The position numbers and the translations under genes were made by a program. The notes under the pieces were generated by a model. It saw only the letters and a program-made list of their open reading frames with translations, did not search any database and was not told the DNA's origin. Of a DNA stretch of 16,334 bases, positions 7,364-14,850 are shown piece by piece. Each line of letters opens with the position of its first letter. Position 1 is the first letter of the stretch. The DNA comes from an uncultured Bacilli bacterium. Lineage in GTDB: Bacteria; Bacillota_I; Bacilli_A; RF39; UBA660. The stretch is from NCBI GenBank assembly GCA_947623975.1, contig CANQHY010000019.1, forward strand, positions 1-16,334, in the 5' to 3' direction.

Positions 7364-9145
7364 CTAACTACCCAAAGCATACCAAATTTTGGCGATATCA
7401 CTATTGTTACTAAGCGGTTCAGGTTCTGGTTTTTCCATCTTAAGAGCTACGGGAACTTTAAAAGCATTACCAAATGCTATAGCAGAACCAGGTTGCAAAG
7501 TTTTTAAGATAGCCAATATTTCTTCACTAACATTAGGAACCATTTCCTTTATGTATTGAAGATCTTTAGGATGTAGAGTTCTCAATACAATAAAATTAGT
7601 ACATTGAGAAATACTAGTCTCACTAAGTTCGCTAGGTCTTTGCGTAATAAGTCCTAAAAGAACGCCATATTTTCTTCCCTCTTTGGTTATCCTATCAAAT
7701 ATATTGTACCCAATAAGTTCAGCGTCCTTATCATTTTGAACATACCTATGAGCCTCTTCTATTATTATATGAAAAGGCACTTTTCCTCTATTCTCACTGT
7801 TAACTGAATATTCAAATAAGATTCTAGAAATTATTTTTACTAATACTTTAGCCATTCTATCATCGACATAATTAATATTGAAATCAATCAATTGTACTTT
7901 TCTTCCCTCAGAAGTTGTAAGTAAATTACTTATGAAACCTCCCTTAGTAACCATTCTATCATACTTAAAATACTCAGCGTAGTCACTGTTTACAAGCGAA
8001 TGTAATCTAACTGACAAAATATTAGCATAATCAAAAATTTTATCACTTTTTAAAATTCCTTCAGAGATAAGAGCAAATTCTAAAGCCTGTTCTAAATCTT
8101 TTAAATCATATTGTACATCTCCCTTAGGATTAGGAATTTCAAAATCCGGTACAATAAAAGTATTTATAAAATTGACAACTAATTCCATTTCTTGCATTTT
8201 ACCAGAATTATCAACATACATGCACTGTTTCAATGTTCTAACATAGCCCGGTTGAATTATTTGACTTTCCAAATTTAGAACTGGAGTATAAAAAGTAGAT
8301 AAAACTGCAGTAACTTGATCTCTAATTTTTATTGAATCTTTACCACTTTTTAGAATATCTAAAATGGCACGAGCAATTATATCGTTTTTACATTTTAAGG
8401 CCTCATCACCAGTTCCTTTTAGAATTGGTACAAGTTTTAAGGCTTTTTCAATTATTGGTAATTGACTAGGCTCACTTGCCCCTAGAAGAAGAGCAATATC
8501 GTCAACATCAAGGAGCCATAAGGGAATTCTCAATATTTCTGCATCGCTATTGCGAGTATTGGTTGTATAAGCTTTGAAATTAAGATTGTTATTAAAATCA
8601 TGTAAAAAAGAAAAAGCTCTTTTATATTCACCATAAGCATCGAAAATAAAAATACTAGCATTTATAGGTAAATATTTAGACGAGGTGAAAATATTTTGAA
8701 CTATCCTAGCAAAGGTACAACTCTTTCCAGAGCCCGTATTTCCTAATATAGCAAAATGATTACTAAAGAAGGAATTAACATCAACATTGATTCTGTAGCC
8801 TTGATAAACAGAGGAGACACCTAAAGCTATTTGATTGTTATCAACAATCTCCTGATTACCCAAAATATAAGCCAGCTCCTCTTTAGAAATAATTCTAACA
8901 AGGGACGAAAATCCAGGCTTTATACTAACACCAGGAACAAAATAATTTCCTACTATTTCCCCTACTATTCCAATCTTTAAATATTCGATATCAACTTTTA
9001 AAATTTCGCCTACTATTTTTTTCTTTCCATCATCGAATACAGTATGAATGTTGACCAAGTTACCATAATTTAAAACGTTTATTTCAACTTTAACTGTAAC
9101 GATATTTCCTTCAATATTAACAATATGACCCAAACTATTATTCAT
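7364..9145 (-). CDS. HerA-family hexameric ATPase / DNA translocase
   Basis: 593 aa, DUF87/HerA-type motor of the FtsK-HerA superfamily. The N-terminal 90 residues form a beta-rich HAS barrel (LGHIVNIEGNIVTVKVEINV; GEIVGNYFVPGVSIKP). Walker A is GNTGSGKSC (about 135-143), Walker B is FHIIIEEAH (458-466), and ITQRPSELSETSISQCTNFI follows as the sensor/arginine-finger region. LQPGSAIAFGNAFKVPV near the end is typical of HerA. Start chosen at ATG 9145 with AGGGTGG 6 nt upstream; an in-frame GTG at 9154 lies inside that site. HerA pairs with NurA in archaeal end resection and with SIR2 or nuclease partners in some bacterial defence systems. No such partner is visible here, and a terminator separates it from the bacteriocin operon upstream. 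Confidence 0.88.
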   Translation of the reverse strand: MNNSLGHIVNIEGNIVTVKVEINVLNYGNLVNIHTVFDDGKKKIVGEILKVDIEYLKIGIVGEIVGNYFVPGVSIKPGFSSLVRIISKEELAYILGNQEIVDNNQIALGVSSVYQGYRINVDVNSFFSNHFAILGNTGSGKSCTFARIVQNIFTSSKYLPINASIFIFDAYGEYKRAFSFLHDFNNNLNFKAYTTNTRNSDAEILRIPLWLLDVDDIALLLGASEPSQLPIIEKALKLVPILKGTGDEALKCKNDIIARAILDILKSGKDSIKIRDQVTAVLSTFYTPVLNLESQIIQPGYVRTLKQCMYVDNSGKMQEMELVVNFINTFIVPDFEIPNPKGDVQYDLKDLEQALEFALISEGILKSDKIFDYANILSVRLHSLVNSDYAEYFKYDRMVTKGGFISNLLTTSEGRKVQLIDFNINYVDDRMAKVLVKIISRILFEYSVNSENRGKVPFHIIIEEAHRYVQNDKDAELIGYNIFDRITKEGRKYGVLLGLITQRPSELSETSISQCTNFIVLRTLHPKDLQYIKEMVPNVSEEILAILKTLQPGSAIAFGNAFKVPVALKMEKPEPEPLSNNSDIAKIWYALGS

Positions 9146-9168
9146 ACACGCCACCCTATTTTTATTTA

Positions 9169-9177
9169 ATTATAACA
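9169..9177 (-). promoter_or_regulatory. Extended -10 promoter for the HerA gene
   Basis: TGT followed by perfect TATAAT on the minus strand, 23 nt before the HerA start and just after the terminator of the bacteriocin operon. The -35 is weak (TGTAAT at 17 nt). It makes herA an independent transcript. Confidence 0.6.
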
Positions 9178-9204
9178 CAATTTTTATATAAATTACATAA
9201 AAAT

Positions 9205-9232
9205 TAAAAAGAAAAAGAGCACAAAGCTCTTT
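9205..9232 (-). terminator. Intrinsic terminator of the bacteriocin operon
   Basis: On the minus strand AAAGAGC, loop TTTGT, GCTCTTT, then TTCTTTTT. The stem is a perfect 7 bp and begins 10 nt after the stop of the 54-aa membrane peptide. It marks the 3' end of the operon. Confidence 0.8.
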
Positions 9233-9242
9233 CGGATTAAAA

Positions 9243-9407
9243 TTATACAAAACCAGTTAATAGACACCTAATAAAAGTGCCAAAATAATTTCCTAAATTA
9301 AAAATGAATATTACAAAAACATTAAAACAATAGGCCATAAAAGGAGAAAGTATAATGAGTAAAATAGTCTTTTTTTTACTAGCAATACTTTTAATTAAGT
9401 TTGACAT
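9243..9407 (-). CDS. 54-aa membrane peptide, probable bacteriocin immunity/partner protein
   Basis: Small membrane peptide that ends the bacteriocin operon. A basic N-terminus (MSNLIKSIASKKK) is followed by hydrophobic residues 14-38 with one proline, then a tail NLGNYFGTFIRCLLTGFV. No double-glycine leader is present, so it is probably not exported by the C39 transporter. The tail repeats the C-terminal signature of the 55-aa peptide with identical spacing (F-x-[VL]-G-x3-G-T-x-I-R-x-[IL]-[VL]-x-G). GAAGGA lies 6 nt before the ATG, and the gene overlaps the end of the 55-aa peptide by 13 nt in another frame. Size, position and membrane nature fit an immunity protein; the shared motif suggests it blocks or mimics the bacteriocin. 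Function is inferred. Confidence 0.7.
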   Translation of the reverse strand: MSNLIKSIASKKKTILLIILSPFMAYCFNVFVIFIFNLGNYFGTFIRCLLTGFV

Positions 9408-9562
9408 AACTTTCCTTCTACAATTCTTCTAATGGCCGTTCCTAAACTCTGGCCAACTTCAAAAACTGTTTTTATACCGCTAACAAAGGCACTTACTATA
9501 CTGCCTGTTATTGATAGACCTCCTACTATTGCCAAAAGTTCATTATTATTAATTTCAACCAT
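9395..9562 (-). CDS. Double-glycine-leader bacteriocin-like peptide, 55 aa
   Basis: Probable class II (two-peptide type) bacteriocin precursor. The leader MVEINNNELLAIVGG (15 aa) has the usual hydrophobic positions and ends in GG, the C39 peptidase cleavage site. The predicted mature part is 40 aa and begins LSITGSIVSAFVSGIKTVF. It continues to GQSLGTAIRR and ends EGKLCQT. GQSLG is a GxxxG helix-packing motif as in class IIb peptides, and there is a single cysteine three residues from the end. The ATG has GGGGGA 5 nt upstream. It starts 9 nt after the stop of the 47-aa peptide and overlaps the next gene. An in-frame exporter immediately upstream in the operon supports the call. Confidence 0.85.
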   Translation of the reverse strand: MVEINNNELLAIVGGLSITGSIVSAFVSGIKTVFEVGQSLGTAIRRIVEGKLCQT

Positions 9563-9571
9563 AAAATCCCC

Positions 9572-9715
9572 CTATCCATTACAAGTTAGTGGTCTTGTAA
9601 AACCGTCTAAAACACCAGCGATAAAAATTACTCCTGTAACAATAGCTATAGCACCCCAAACGGTAAAACTTCCACCATCAATATCTTTTAATTTTTCTTC
9701 ATTTAATGTTTTCAA
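9572..9715 (-). CDS. Double-glycine-leader bacteriocin-like peptide, 47 aa (TTG start)
   Basis: Probable partner bacteriocin precursor. The leader MKTLNEEKLKDIDGG (15 aa) closely fits the double-glycine pattern (LNE-x-x-L-x-x-I-x-GG). The predicted mature 32 residues begin SFTVWGAIAIVTGVIFIAG and end LDGFTRPLTCNG. GVLDG is a GxxxG motif, and the only cysteine is third from the end. No ATG is available in frame; TTG at 9715 is chosen because AAAGGGGG lies 7 nt upstream. An adjacent TTG at 9718 would give one extra residue, and a TAA stop lies just before it. The gene starts 3 nt after the stop of the accessory protein, whose last codons include the ribosome binding site, so translation is probably coupled. 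Confidence 0.82.
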   Translation of the reverse strand: MKTLNEEKLKDIDGGSFTVWGAIAIVTGVIFIAGVLDGFTRPLTCNG

Positions 9716-9718
9716 CAA

Positions 9719-10150
9719 TTATCCCCCTTTCAATTTTTTTAAAAAATAATTAACAATGTTGTCGTGCCCTAAAACAATATAATAACTGACATAATTGTTT
9801 TCGATACTTATACTTTTATCACTTTCTAGACTAAGATGAACCATTTTAAAAATATTGTTACCCGATATAAAATTATCACTATCAATACTATCTACTTTGT
9901 AAGAAAATGTGGTCCCTCCTATCATTATTTCTTTATTTTTTACTATTTTTTCTAAATCATCGATATATACTAATGTGTTAATTTTATTACTATTTTCAAA
10001 AATAGCTTTACCATTATAGTAGTCATAAAAGTTATTATTAAATATCATTATAAGAGCAATCAACCCAATAAAAGCAAATACCACAACTAACATTCTTTTA
10101 AGTGAAATATTACGCCTATCAAACAATTTTTCGTAAATGTTAATTTCCAT
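9719..10150 (-). CDS. Single-pass membrane accessory protein of the bacteriocin exporter
   Basis: 143 aa. A short basic cytoplasmic head (DRRNISLKR) precedes one transmembrane segment at about 20-38 (MLVVVFAFIGLIALIMIF). The rest is a beta-rich outer part (IMIGGTTFSYKVDSIDSDNF; YVSYYIVLGHDNIVNYFLKK). Bacteriocin ABC exporters usually work with an HlyD/LcnD-type accessory protein of 400-plus residues carrying a long coiled-coil hairpin. This one has the right topology and position but lacks any coiled coil, so it may be a minimal version keeping only the anchor and terminal beta domain. It overlaps the exporter gene by 11 nt (AGAGGT before its ATG), which indicates coupled translation. I do not recognise a named family. 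Confidence 0.65.
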   Translation of the reverse strand: MEINIYEKLFDRRNISLKRMLVVVFAFIGLIALIMIFNNNFYDYYNGKAIFENSNKINTLVYIDDLEKIVKNKEIMIGGTTFSYKVDSIDSDNFISGNNIFKMVHLSLESDKSISIENNYVSYYIVLGHDNIVNYFLKKLKGG

Positions 10151-12218
10151 CTGTTACCTCTTTCATATCTATAATTCTATCGTATAAATCATTATTATCA
10201 AATCTGTGTGAAATAACAATTATCGTCTTATCAGAATATTTTTCAAATAAATTTATAATTATTTTTCTTTCACTATCAACGTCTATTTCACTAAACGATT
10301 CGTCTAAAATATAGATATTACTTTCTTTTAAGAATGTCCTAGCTAAAATTATTCTCTGGCGCTCACCACCACTTAAGTTTGCACCATTCTCTTCAACCAA
10401 CATATCATAACTAGTTTTTCTTTTATCGACAATGCTATCGACCATCATTAATTTGCAAATATCAAAAACATCTTTTGCAACACGATTATTTTCTATATTT
10501 ACATTGTTATAAATACTATCAGTAAAAATAAATTCACATTGCGAAACATACGTGATATTTTCTCTTAAAGAAAATAAATTATAATCATTTATATCTTTAT
10601 TATCAATATAGACAAATCCTCTATCTATTGGAACATATCTTGAAATAATCTTGGCAATAGTACTTTTACCACTACCAGAATTTCCACATATAACTACTTT
10701 TTCACCTTTTTTCAATTGCAATGATAAATTTTTAAAAAGATAATCTCTATTATTATAAGAAAATGAAAGCTTATCTATCTTTATATCACCATTAACTAGA
10801 CTCAATTTATTGCTATCAAGCATAAGCGTTTCACCTTTAATAGATAGAAGCTCATTCATTCTTTCAACAATTATTTTTATTCTTTTTGTAATAATATCAA
10901 AGTTTATTATGTTTTTAATTGGGTCTATAAAATAATAGATTAAAGCATTATAAGTAATCAATTGTCCTAAAGATAATTTGCCATCGATAACTAAGATACT
11001 ACCCGATAACATTATTGAAAAAAATATTAAAGAAGTCATAAAATCTGTTAGTAATTTTTCGATATTCGAAATTAAGCTAAAATTATAACTAGCAGTAACA
11101 TAGTTATTGTATTTTACCTTGAATTTGTCTAAGATTTTGGAAAATATATTCATCCCTTTAACTGAATCAGCACCGCTAATAAGTTCTATCATATAAGAAT
11201 TTGCTAAAGCTCCATTTTCTTTTATTATTCTTATTTTTCGATATAATATTCTGTTAAATACAACAGTTGTAATAATGTATACAAACATAATTAGTAAAAT
11301 GATAACAGTTATTGTCTTACTTAGGAAGAACATAAATATCAAAACGAATATTACCAAGATAAAATCAACTAAAAAAGTTACAATCAAGTGGCTAATAGAA
11401 TCTCTAATCTCGCCTAAATCGTTAATTCGCGAAACAATCTCGCCAGTGGTTCTGCTTTTATAATATAAATGAGGAAGAGATAAAATATGACTAAAAGTAT
11501 TATTTATCAAAATATAATCGAGTTTGTGACTAATAAAATTTAAAAGCCTATTTTGAAGAAATTGCGTTACATCTTTAAATACATAAAGAAGGCATATAAC
11601 TAACAAAATAAGATATAAATTATATTTTGAGTTAAAAGATATAGATTTTTCAATTATAAATTGAAAAGAAAAAGAAATCGTTATTTGCAGTATAATAAAG
11701 ATTAAAGCTAAAAATATCAAGAAAACAAAGGCGGGTTTATCATTAACAAGGAATTGAATTATTTGATTTATTATCGAATTACTTATTTTGATATATGGTA
11801 TTTTCGTATTGGGAGTGAAAAATAAAAAATTATTGGTTGTAACCTTCAAAAAGTCATCAAAAGAAATTTTAACTATTCCTTTTGCTGGATCTGCAATAAT
11901 CACATTTTCTTTTTTCCTATCAATTTTATGAATAACCACAAAATGTTTATATTTTGAATCAATAATTACATGAGCAATACAGGGCAAGTATTTATCTTCA
12001 ATATCTAAAAAATTTCCAGATACACCTTTGACATCAAAGCCCAATTTTCTTCCAGCCTCTAATAAAGAAAATGCACTGACACCATCTTTGGTAGTATTTG
12101 TTAAATCTTTCAAATATTCCTTGGGAACATCGCCATCATAAGTTCTTATTATAGTAAGAAGACACGATACTCCACAATCTTTAATACCGTCTTGCATAAC
12201 ACATACAAACTTTTTCAC
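10140..12218 (-). CDS. Bacteriocin-processing ABC exporter with C39 peptidase domain
   Basis: 692-aa membrane exporter that cuts double-glycine leaders and pumps the mature peptide out. Residues 1-135 are the C39 peptidase, with Gln9, catalytic Cys15 in DCGVSC, His92 in HFVVIH and Asp110 in ADPAKG. Six membrane segments span about 160-435. The ATPase domain has Walker A GNSGSGKST (512-520), signature LSGGERQR (from 615), Walker B IYILDE (635-640) and an H-loop ISHR (His671). All key residues are intact. Start GTG at 12218 is chosen since AGGAGG lies 8 nt upstream; an in-frame GTG at 12227 is inside that site. The next gene overlaps it by 11 nt. Length is normal for the LagD/ComA type. Its substrates are most likely the two GG-leader peptides encoded downstream. 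Confidence 0.94.
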   Translation of the reverse strand: MKKFVCVMQDGIKDCGVSCLLTIIRTYDGDVPKEYLKDLTNTTKDGVSAFSLLEAGRKLGFDVKGVSGNFLDIEDKYLPCIAHVIIDSKYKHFVVIHKIDRKKENVIIADPAKGIVKISFDDFLKVTTNNFLFFTPNTKIPYIKISNSIINQIIQFLVNDKPAFVFLIFLALIFIILQITISFSFQFIIEKSISFNSKYNLYLILLVICLLYVFKDVTQFLQNRLLNFISHKLDYILINNTFSHILSLPHLYYKSRTTGEIVSRINDLGEIRDSISHLIVTFLVDFILVIFVLIFMFFLSKTITVIILLIMFVYIITTVVFNRILYRKIRIIKENGALANSYMIELISGADSVKGMNIFSKILDKFKVKYNNYVTASYNFSLISNIEKLLTDFMTSLIFFSIMLSGSILVIDGKLSLGQLITYNALIYYFIDPIKNIINFDIITKRIKIIVERMNELLSIKGETLMLDSNKLSLVNGDIKIDKLSFSYNNRDYLFKNLSLQLKKGEKVVICGNSGSGKSTIAKIISRYVPIDRGFVYIDNKDINDYNLFSLRENITYVSQCEFIFTDSIYNNVNIENNRVAKDVFDICKLMMVDSIVDKRKTSYDMLVEENGANLSGGERQRIILARTFLKESNIYILDESFSEIDVDSERKIIINLFEKYSDKTIIVISHRFDNNDLYDRIIDMKEVTDGN

Positions 12219-12351
12219 ACTTATCACCTCCTCAATATGAATTATTAACTACTAAATAAAAATTTCCTCATTTTTTTCAAATTTTTTTTTATTTTTTATT
12301 TCAAATTTAAAATCTACTTTTTGTTGTCGCTAAATTTGGTTAGTAAATTAC

Positions 12352-12380
12352 TTATTATTAAGGCTTTTATCAGTTGTAAA
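12352..12380 (-). promoter_or_regulatory. Weak candidate promoter for the bacteriocin operon
   Basis: TTTACA (12380-12375), 17 nt, TAATAA (12357-12352) on the minus strand, leaving a leader of about 125 nt to the exporter start. GTAA and TTAC half-sites (about 12375-12395) flank ACATGT near the -35 and could be an operator. The rest of 12219-12470 is AT-rich with no coding signal on either strand. Support is weak. Confidence 0.22.
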
Positions 12381-12470
12381 ACATGTCTGTACTTACATCT
12401 TTATGTTACTAATACTAATAATTAAATATAAAATTGTGGATTATTATGATTAAAATAAACAATGTACAAT

Positions 12471-12835
12471 ATGATGATTATAGAACAAAAGTCATATGGA
12501 AGAATTTTAGCATTTCACGGGGAAAATAAAAAAAGAACCTTTAAAGCCCCAATTATTACCTTTCATACAAATAACGATAAAACAATAGAATTAGAATTTA
12601 CATTTTCATACTATGCTCTTAAATAAAAAGACAAATATAAGACGCAATATAAAAAAATACTTAAGCGGACATTATAATTGAAAATGGAAAAGGCTTGGAA
12701 CCTCTTATTTTAAGTAACTATAATTGTCATATTACAAGAATAAATGAAAAAATTTTAATTTGGATTTTTATGTTTTTTTATGTTGAAGATTATGAAATAT
12801 GTGTATTTATCAATACCAACATCGAATTATTTTAA
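12471..12835 (+). pseudogene. Decayed DUF3592-like gene
   Basis: The plus strand from ATG 12471 reads 51 codons (MMIIEQKSYGRILAFHGENK, then RTFKAPIITFHTNNDKTIEL) to a TAA at 12624. The frame past that stop gives KDKYKTQYKK, and after a shift of frame near 12650-12668 it continues DIIIENGKGLEPLILSNYN to a stop at 12835. The joined reading resembles the DUF3592 beta pattern (G-x-V...P-x-x-x-F-x-T-x-D/N-G/D-K...GDKV-x-I-x-Y-N-P...A-x-I-x-G). One nonsense codon and one frameshift mark it as broken. A possible -35/-10 (TTACAT, 17 nt, TAATAA) lies at 12393-12421. The flanking stretch 12836-13033 shows no coding signal. The family call is by pattern only. Confidence 0.4.
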
Positions 12836-12998
12836 ATTTTTTTTATTTAAAACAATCAAATGTTTGAAAAATTATATTTCCAATATTGACTAAATTAACC
12901 AAACAGAATTGTATCGTTTTTAGAAAAAATTCAATGCAATTATAGATTTTGGGTTTCCATTCTCGAAAAAGTAAAAATTATAGACTTCTTTTATTTTA

Positions 12999-13007
12999 TG
13001 TTATAAA
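12999..13007 (+). promoter_or_regulatory. Candidate extended -10 for the 175-aa membrane protein
   Basis: TGT followed by TATAAA, 27 nt before the ATG at 13034. A TAGACT box lies 15 nt upstream, a short spacer, so the assignment leans on the extended -10. Confidence 0.35.
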
Positions 13008-13033
13008 ATCTTTAATATAGGGAAGTGAAGAAT

Positions 13034-13561
13034 ATGGGTATTGGAGATATTGCGGGAACAGCAATAGGAACGGCTGTAGGAATAAAACTAGTTAATGGTA
13101 GATTTAGACCAAAATATGGTGCAAGGGCTATTGCAGGTGTTATAGTTATGGTATTATTATTAATAATATTCTTTGGTTTATTTATCTATGGATTAATAAG
13201 TGCAAATCTTGAGTTTATTATAATGCCTGCTCTTGGAAGTTTTGCATTTGGATATTCATTATTAATAAATGCTTATACACAAAAACCAAGTAATTATTAT
13301 ATTGAGTTTCAAAATGAACACTCCTTGGCAAATTTTAAATTGTCATATAAAGGTAAATTAGTAAATATACAATACAAGATTGATGATAAAGGAAAAATTG
13401 CTTTTGCTAATAATCGTAGCAAATTAAGTTGTATATCATATGCCGATGGAACTAAAATGAGTAATTTTGTTAAATATAAGATAATGAATTATTTCACTAA
13501 ATGGTTAAATGATAATAATCTGTTATCTTTAGAAGTTACTACTACTCTTGAAAAATTATAA
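13034..13561 (+). CDS. Unrecognised two-pass membrane protein, 175 aa
   Basis: I do not recognise the family. The N-terminus is glycine- and alanine-rich (MGIGDIAGTAIGTAVGIKLV), followed by a basic patch (NGRFRPKYGAR) and two hydrophobic segments at about 33-55 and 61-81. A soluble C-terminal part of about 90 residues follows (NYYIEFQNEHSLANFKLSYK, FVKYKIMNYFTKWLNDNN) and ends in a helix. ATG at 13034 is preferred because GGGAAGTGA lies upstream; an in-frame GTG at 13025 falls within that site. It is the only intact plus-strand gene in the second half of the window. Upstream is the decayed gene and downstream a terminator, so it is monocistronic. Its setting beside a decayed gene suggests an accessory locus. 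Confidence 0.65.
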   Translation: MGIGDIAGTAIGTAVGIKLVNGRFRPKYGARAIAGVIVMVLLLIIFFGLFIYGLISANLEFIIMPALGSFAFGYSLLINAYTQKPSNYYIEFQNEHSLANFKLSYKGKLVNIQYKIDDKGKIAFANNRSKLSCISYADGTKMSNFVKYKIMNYFTKWLNDNNLLSLEVTTTLEKL

Positions 13562-13634
13562 TAAAGAATCTCTAAGCTAAATTTTTCTTGTATTTATAGT
13601 AAATATCTAATAAAACATTATACTTTCCTACGCC

Positions 13635-13662
13635 AAAAAAGAACATTCATTGTTCTTTTTTT
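13635..13662. terminator. Bidirectional intrinsic terminator
   Basis: Perfect 11-bp stem: AAAAAAGAACA, loop TTCAT, TGTTCTTTTTT. T-runs follow on both strands, so it can end both the plus-strand membrane-protein gene (74 nt upstream) and the convergent LD-carboxypeptidase gene. Confidence 0.85.
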
Positions 13663-13748
13663 CTAATTTGATTTAAAACCATAAAGTTAAATTATTTGCC
13701 TCTTTTAAAAATGTCTAAATAAAGATTAAATTGTTATTTATTTTATTT

Positions 13749-14780
13749 TTATTTAGTTGGAGACTCGAGTAAGTATATTTTTTTATTAGTAAAATCTACT
13801 TGTATATCTGTTCCTAATGGTAATATTCCTATTGGACATGCATGACCAATATTAACATTGTATAGGATTGGCAATTCTTCCTTATTAAATTCTTTCAATA
13901 CTTTTATATATACTTCCTTATATTCTTCATAATATTTTTCATCTTGAGGTTTACCGATTATTATTCCTTTTATAACATTAAATATGCCTTGAGCACCTAA
14001 ATTTCTTAAATAATATGTTATCAAATCAGGACTTGGCTTTTCTTCGCTCGTTTCTAATAATAATATCTTATCCTTCCATTCATTTTCAGTTGGCCATATT
14101 TCCGTCCCTATAATCATTGGAAAAACATCAATACATCCACCAAATAATTTTCCAGATACAACACCTGAACCTTGCAATGTTTCATAACCATGCTCCTCTT
14201 TTATAACTTTTTTGGCTATATTCATATTTTCTTCTTTCCAAGGAACAAAATCATTTGACCAAATATCACTAGATTTGATTTCATAATTTATACAATCACT
14301 GAACAAAATATCCTCTACTGCTTGTTTTGTATAATCAAACATTTTTACATATTCACCAAATTCGCACATTATTGAAGGACCATAAAATGATACTAGGCCA
14401 GCTTTGTTCATCATGAAATGATTAACTGTAGTATCTGAATACCCCATGAATATTTTAGGATTATTTTTTATTATTTCATAATCTACATAAGGCAATAATC
14501 TCACAGCATCGTCTCCACCAATGGCACAAAAAATTCCTTTTATCGTTTCATCTTTAAATGCATCCATCAAATCTTTTGCTCTAGATTCGGGATGTTCATA
14601 TATAAACTTACTACCTTTTAAAGCATTTGGCATAGCAATAACTTCTAAACCAAATTCTTCTTCTAATCTTTTTTTAGCTATGTAGTATTTATGAATAAAC
14701 CTATCATCGCCTAACATTCCACTTGATAGACTAACTACTGCGATTTTGTCACCTTTTTTTAACATTTTTGGTTTTATCAT
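13749..14780 (-). CDS. S66 peptidase: LD-carboxypeptidase / MccF-like
   Basis: 343-aa serine peptidase of family S66. Members either trim the L,D-bond of murein tetrapeptides or, as MccF, inactivate microcin C-type toxins by cleaving an amide bond. The catalytic set is visible: Ser115 in GYSDTT, Glu243 in LLLETSEE and His313 in NIGHACP. FCAIGGDDAVRLLPYVDY and GKLFGGCIDVFPMIIGTE are family signatures. The residue numbers are close to those of MccF (Ser118, Glu243, His311), and a tryptophan-containing insert (SSDIWSNDFVPW) precedes the Glu, as in MccF-type members. No signal peptide, so it acts in the cytoplasm. Start ATG at 14780 follows AGGTGAT; an in-frame GTG at 14789 lies in that site. It is 70 nt behind the zincin gene with a possible TATAAT at 14797-14802. 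Confidence 0.88.
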   Translation of the reverse strand: MIKPKMLKKGDKIAVVSLSSGMLGDDRFIHKYYIAKKRLEEEFGLEVIAMPNALKGSKFIYEHPESRAKDLMDAFKDETIKGIFCAIGGDDAVRLLPYVDYEIIKNNPKIFMGYSDTTVNHFMMNKAGLVSFYGPSIMCEFGEYVKMFDYTKQAVEDILFSDCINYEIKSSDIWSNDFVPWKEENMNIAKKVIKEEHGYETLQGSGVVSGKLFGGCIDVFPMIIGTEIWPTENEWKDKILLLETSEEKPSPDLITYYLRNLGAQGIFNVIKGIIIGKPQDEKYYEEYKEVYIKVLKEFNKEELPILYNVNIGHACPIGILPLGTDIQVDFTNKKIYLLESPTK

Positions 14781-14850
14781 TTCTATCACCTGTTATATTA
14801 TATAAAAAGCTAAAAATATAATTTATCCTATAACCAATAATATCCTTATC

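Noticed and set aside
7346..7367. Two copies of TTACACTAA 13 nt apart at the end of the HerA gene
   Set aside because: Only two short copies that overlap the stop codon; no further copies or protein-site logic, likely chance in AT-rich DNA.
9432..9749. Plus-strand open frame of 105 aa
   Set aside because: It is the antisense shadow of the two bacteriocin precursors and the end of the accessory gene, which have ribosome binding sites and recognisable leaders on the other strand.
11275..11463. Plus-strand open frame of 62 aa
   Set aside because: Antisense to the membrane domain of the ABC exporter.
12446..12529. Short plus-strand frame MIKINNVQYDDYRTKVIWKN
   Set aside because: Only 27 codons and no clear ribosome binding site; it overlaps the start of the decayed gene and may be part of it, but alone is not supportable.
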